Assembly: GCF_003344765.1 (NCBI RefSeq)
Contig: NZ_QPMH01000002.1
Span: forward strand, 1 to 64,000
Direction: 5' to 3'
From: Ferruginivarius sediminum
GTDB lineage: Bacteria; Pseudomonadota; Alphaproteobacteria; Kiloniellales; Rhodovibrionaceae
Length of the DNA: 64,000 nucleotides
This document shows positions 63,446-64,000 of this stretch, one piece after another. Every line of letters begins with the position of its first letter. The stretch's first letter is position 1. The notes beneath the pieces are model-generated. The model was given only the letters and a program-made list of their open reading frames with translations. It had not been told where the DNA came from and did not search any database. The translations under genes and the position numbers were made by a program.

Positions 63446-64000
63446 TCAAGGCATGACGATGCCGCGTTTCTCCCCGAGTTCGCTGTCGGGCAGGCCAAGG
63501 CGCACCCGCAGCTTCCTGAGCGCGTCGTCGATGGGGATGAACAGGTTGATGCCGATGGACGACCGGCGCGGCGTATCGGCGAAGCCCGCGTAGGTCAGGC
63601 CGACGATATTGCCGTGCCGGTCCAGCAGCGGCCCGCCGCTGTTGCCGGGGTGCGTGTCGACGTCGGCCTGGATGTCGCGCAGCCCCCGCGAGTTCTGGCG
63701 GTACGCACTGACCGAGCCGCGGCTGATCGTGCCCTTCAGTTGGGTCATGAACGGCGAGCCCACGGCGAAGACGTCCTCGCCGGGCTCCACCCGACGGGTG
63801 CGGATCGGCAGCGGCAGATAGCCCGCCTCCTCGACGCGGACGAGTGCCACGTCGCGCGGCCGGTGAACCCGCAGCACGTCGCCCGCAACCTGTCGGCCCG
63901 ATGGAAAGATGATGGGGACGCGCTCGTTGCCCCTGACGACGTGGGCGTTGGTGAGGATCAGCGACGGCGCGACGAAGAAGCCGCTGCCGTGTCCGCTGGA
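63446..64000 (-). CDS. Trypsin-like serine protease, S1C/Deg type (partial, N-terminus outside window)
   Basis: The frame is open from the right edge; 184 residues to the stop at 63446 are visible. The triad is complete: histidine in [11 protein letters not shown], aspartate in [10 protein letters not shown] and serine in [11 protein letters not shown]. The chymotrypsin-fold strand [20 protein letters not shown] is typical of Deg proteases. No PDZ domain follows within the C-terminal end, so it is a shorter relative than DegP. Likely periplasmic. It lies 31 bases before hslV. Confidence 0.88.
   Translation of the reverse strand, partial: SSGHGSGFFVAPSLILTNAHVVRGNERVPIIFPSGRQVAGDVLRVHRPRDVALVRVEEAGYLPLPIRTRRVEPGEDVFAVGSPFMTQLKGTISRGSVSAYRQNSRGLRDIQADVDTHPGNSGGPLLDRHGNIVGLTYAGFADTPRRSSIGINLFIPIDDALRKLRVRLGLPDSELGEKRGIVMP

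Noticed and set aside
1..64000. CRISPR arrays, rRNA and tRNA genes
   Set aside because: No series of evenly spaced direct repeats, no rRNA signature and no cloverleaf with a T-loop GGTTCGA-type sequence was seen when reading both strands.

Overview
This is a GC-rich chromosomal window from an alphaproteobacterium, most likely of the Rhodospirillales or a close order. The evidence is gene order and family content: the parB-parA-rsmG-mnmG-mnmE block, the hemE / ppsR-maf-aroE-coaE-dnaQ block that flanks the chromosome origin in alphaproteobacteria, a CenR-type response regulator, and the DUF3576 lipoprotein-leuS-holA run. A genus cannot be fixed from the sequence alone.

Layout. 0-5 kb: a probable transposase tail at the edge, then ubiH with an exported protein (minus strand), divergent from a glnK-amtB nitrogen operon that has a sigma-54-like promoter and a strong terminator. 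4.5-11.5 kb: dapC-ftsK-lolA, a PuuD-like amidase, a structured-RNA candidate, and xthA. 11.5-19.4 kb: a class III cyclase, an MFS transporter, a CenR-like regulator, an alpha/beta hydrolase, ribA, an unassigned conserved protein, an L,D-transpeptidase and a lipoprotein. 19.5-25.2 kb: a small secreted GLTGRT-repeat protein, yggS, a porin flanked by two sulfotransferases, and the DUF3576 lipoprotein. 25.3-39.8 kb: leuS, holA, parB, parA, rsmG, mnmG and mnmE with four parS sites, then a 2Fe-2S protein, a DUF255 protein, ogt, a dienelactone hydrolase and qor. 39.8-42.8 kb: rho, hemJ, hemE. The 439-base gap at 42.85-43.29 kb is the best candidate for the replication origin. 43.3-53.7 kb: ppsR-maf-aroE-coaE-dnaQ, secB, fxsA, timB, mltA, a lactate-utilisation operon (lutABC) and smr. 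53.7-58.4 kb: an oxidoreductase, a GFA protein, an XRE regulator, and a rubrerythrin / Fe-S oxidoreductase / DUF3501 cluster. 58.5-61.5 kb: an accessory patch. 61.5-64 kb: hslU, hslV and a truncated trypsin-like protease.

Most of the window is core genome. Genes on both sides of the proposed origin are mostly transcribed away from it, as expected for leading-strand coding, and parS sites 1-4 lie within about 12 kb of it. The accessory patch (about 59.36-61.49 kb) contrasts sharply: it has an AT-rich protein kinase gene, a degenerate tyrosine-integrase tail directly upstream of the kinase, a 4-fold beta-flower-type protein with an Ala/Arg/Pro repeat tail, and a frameshifted remnant resembling DUF3800 proteins. 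No rRNA, tRNA or CRISPR array was seen. If the window holds an undescribed system, the kinase/beta-flower island and the GLTGRT-repeat secreted protein are the best places to look.
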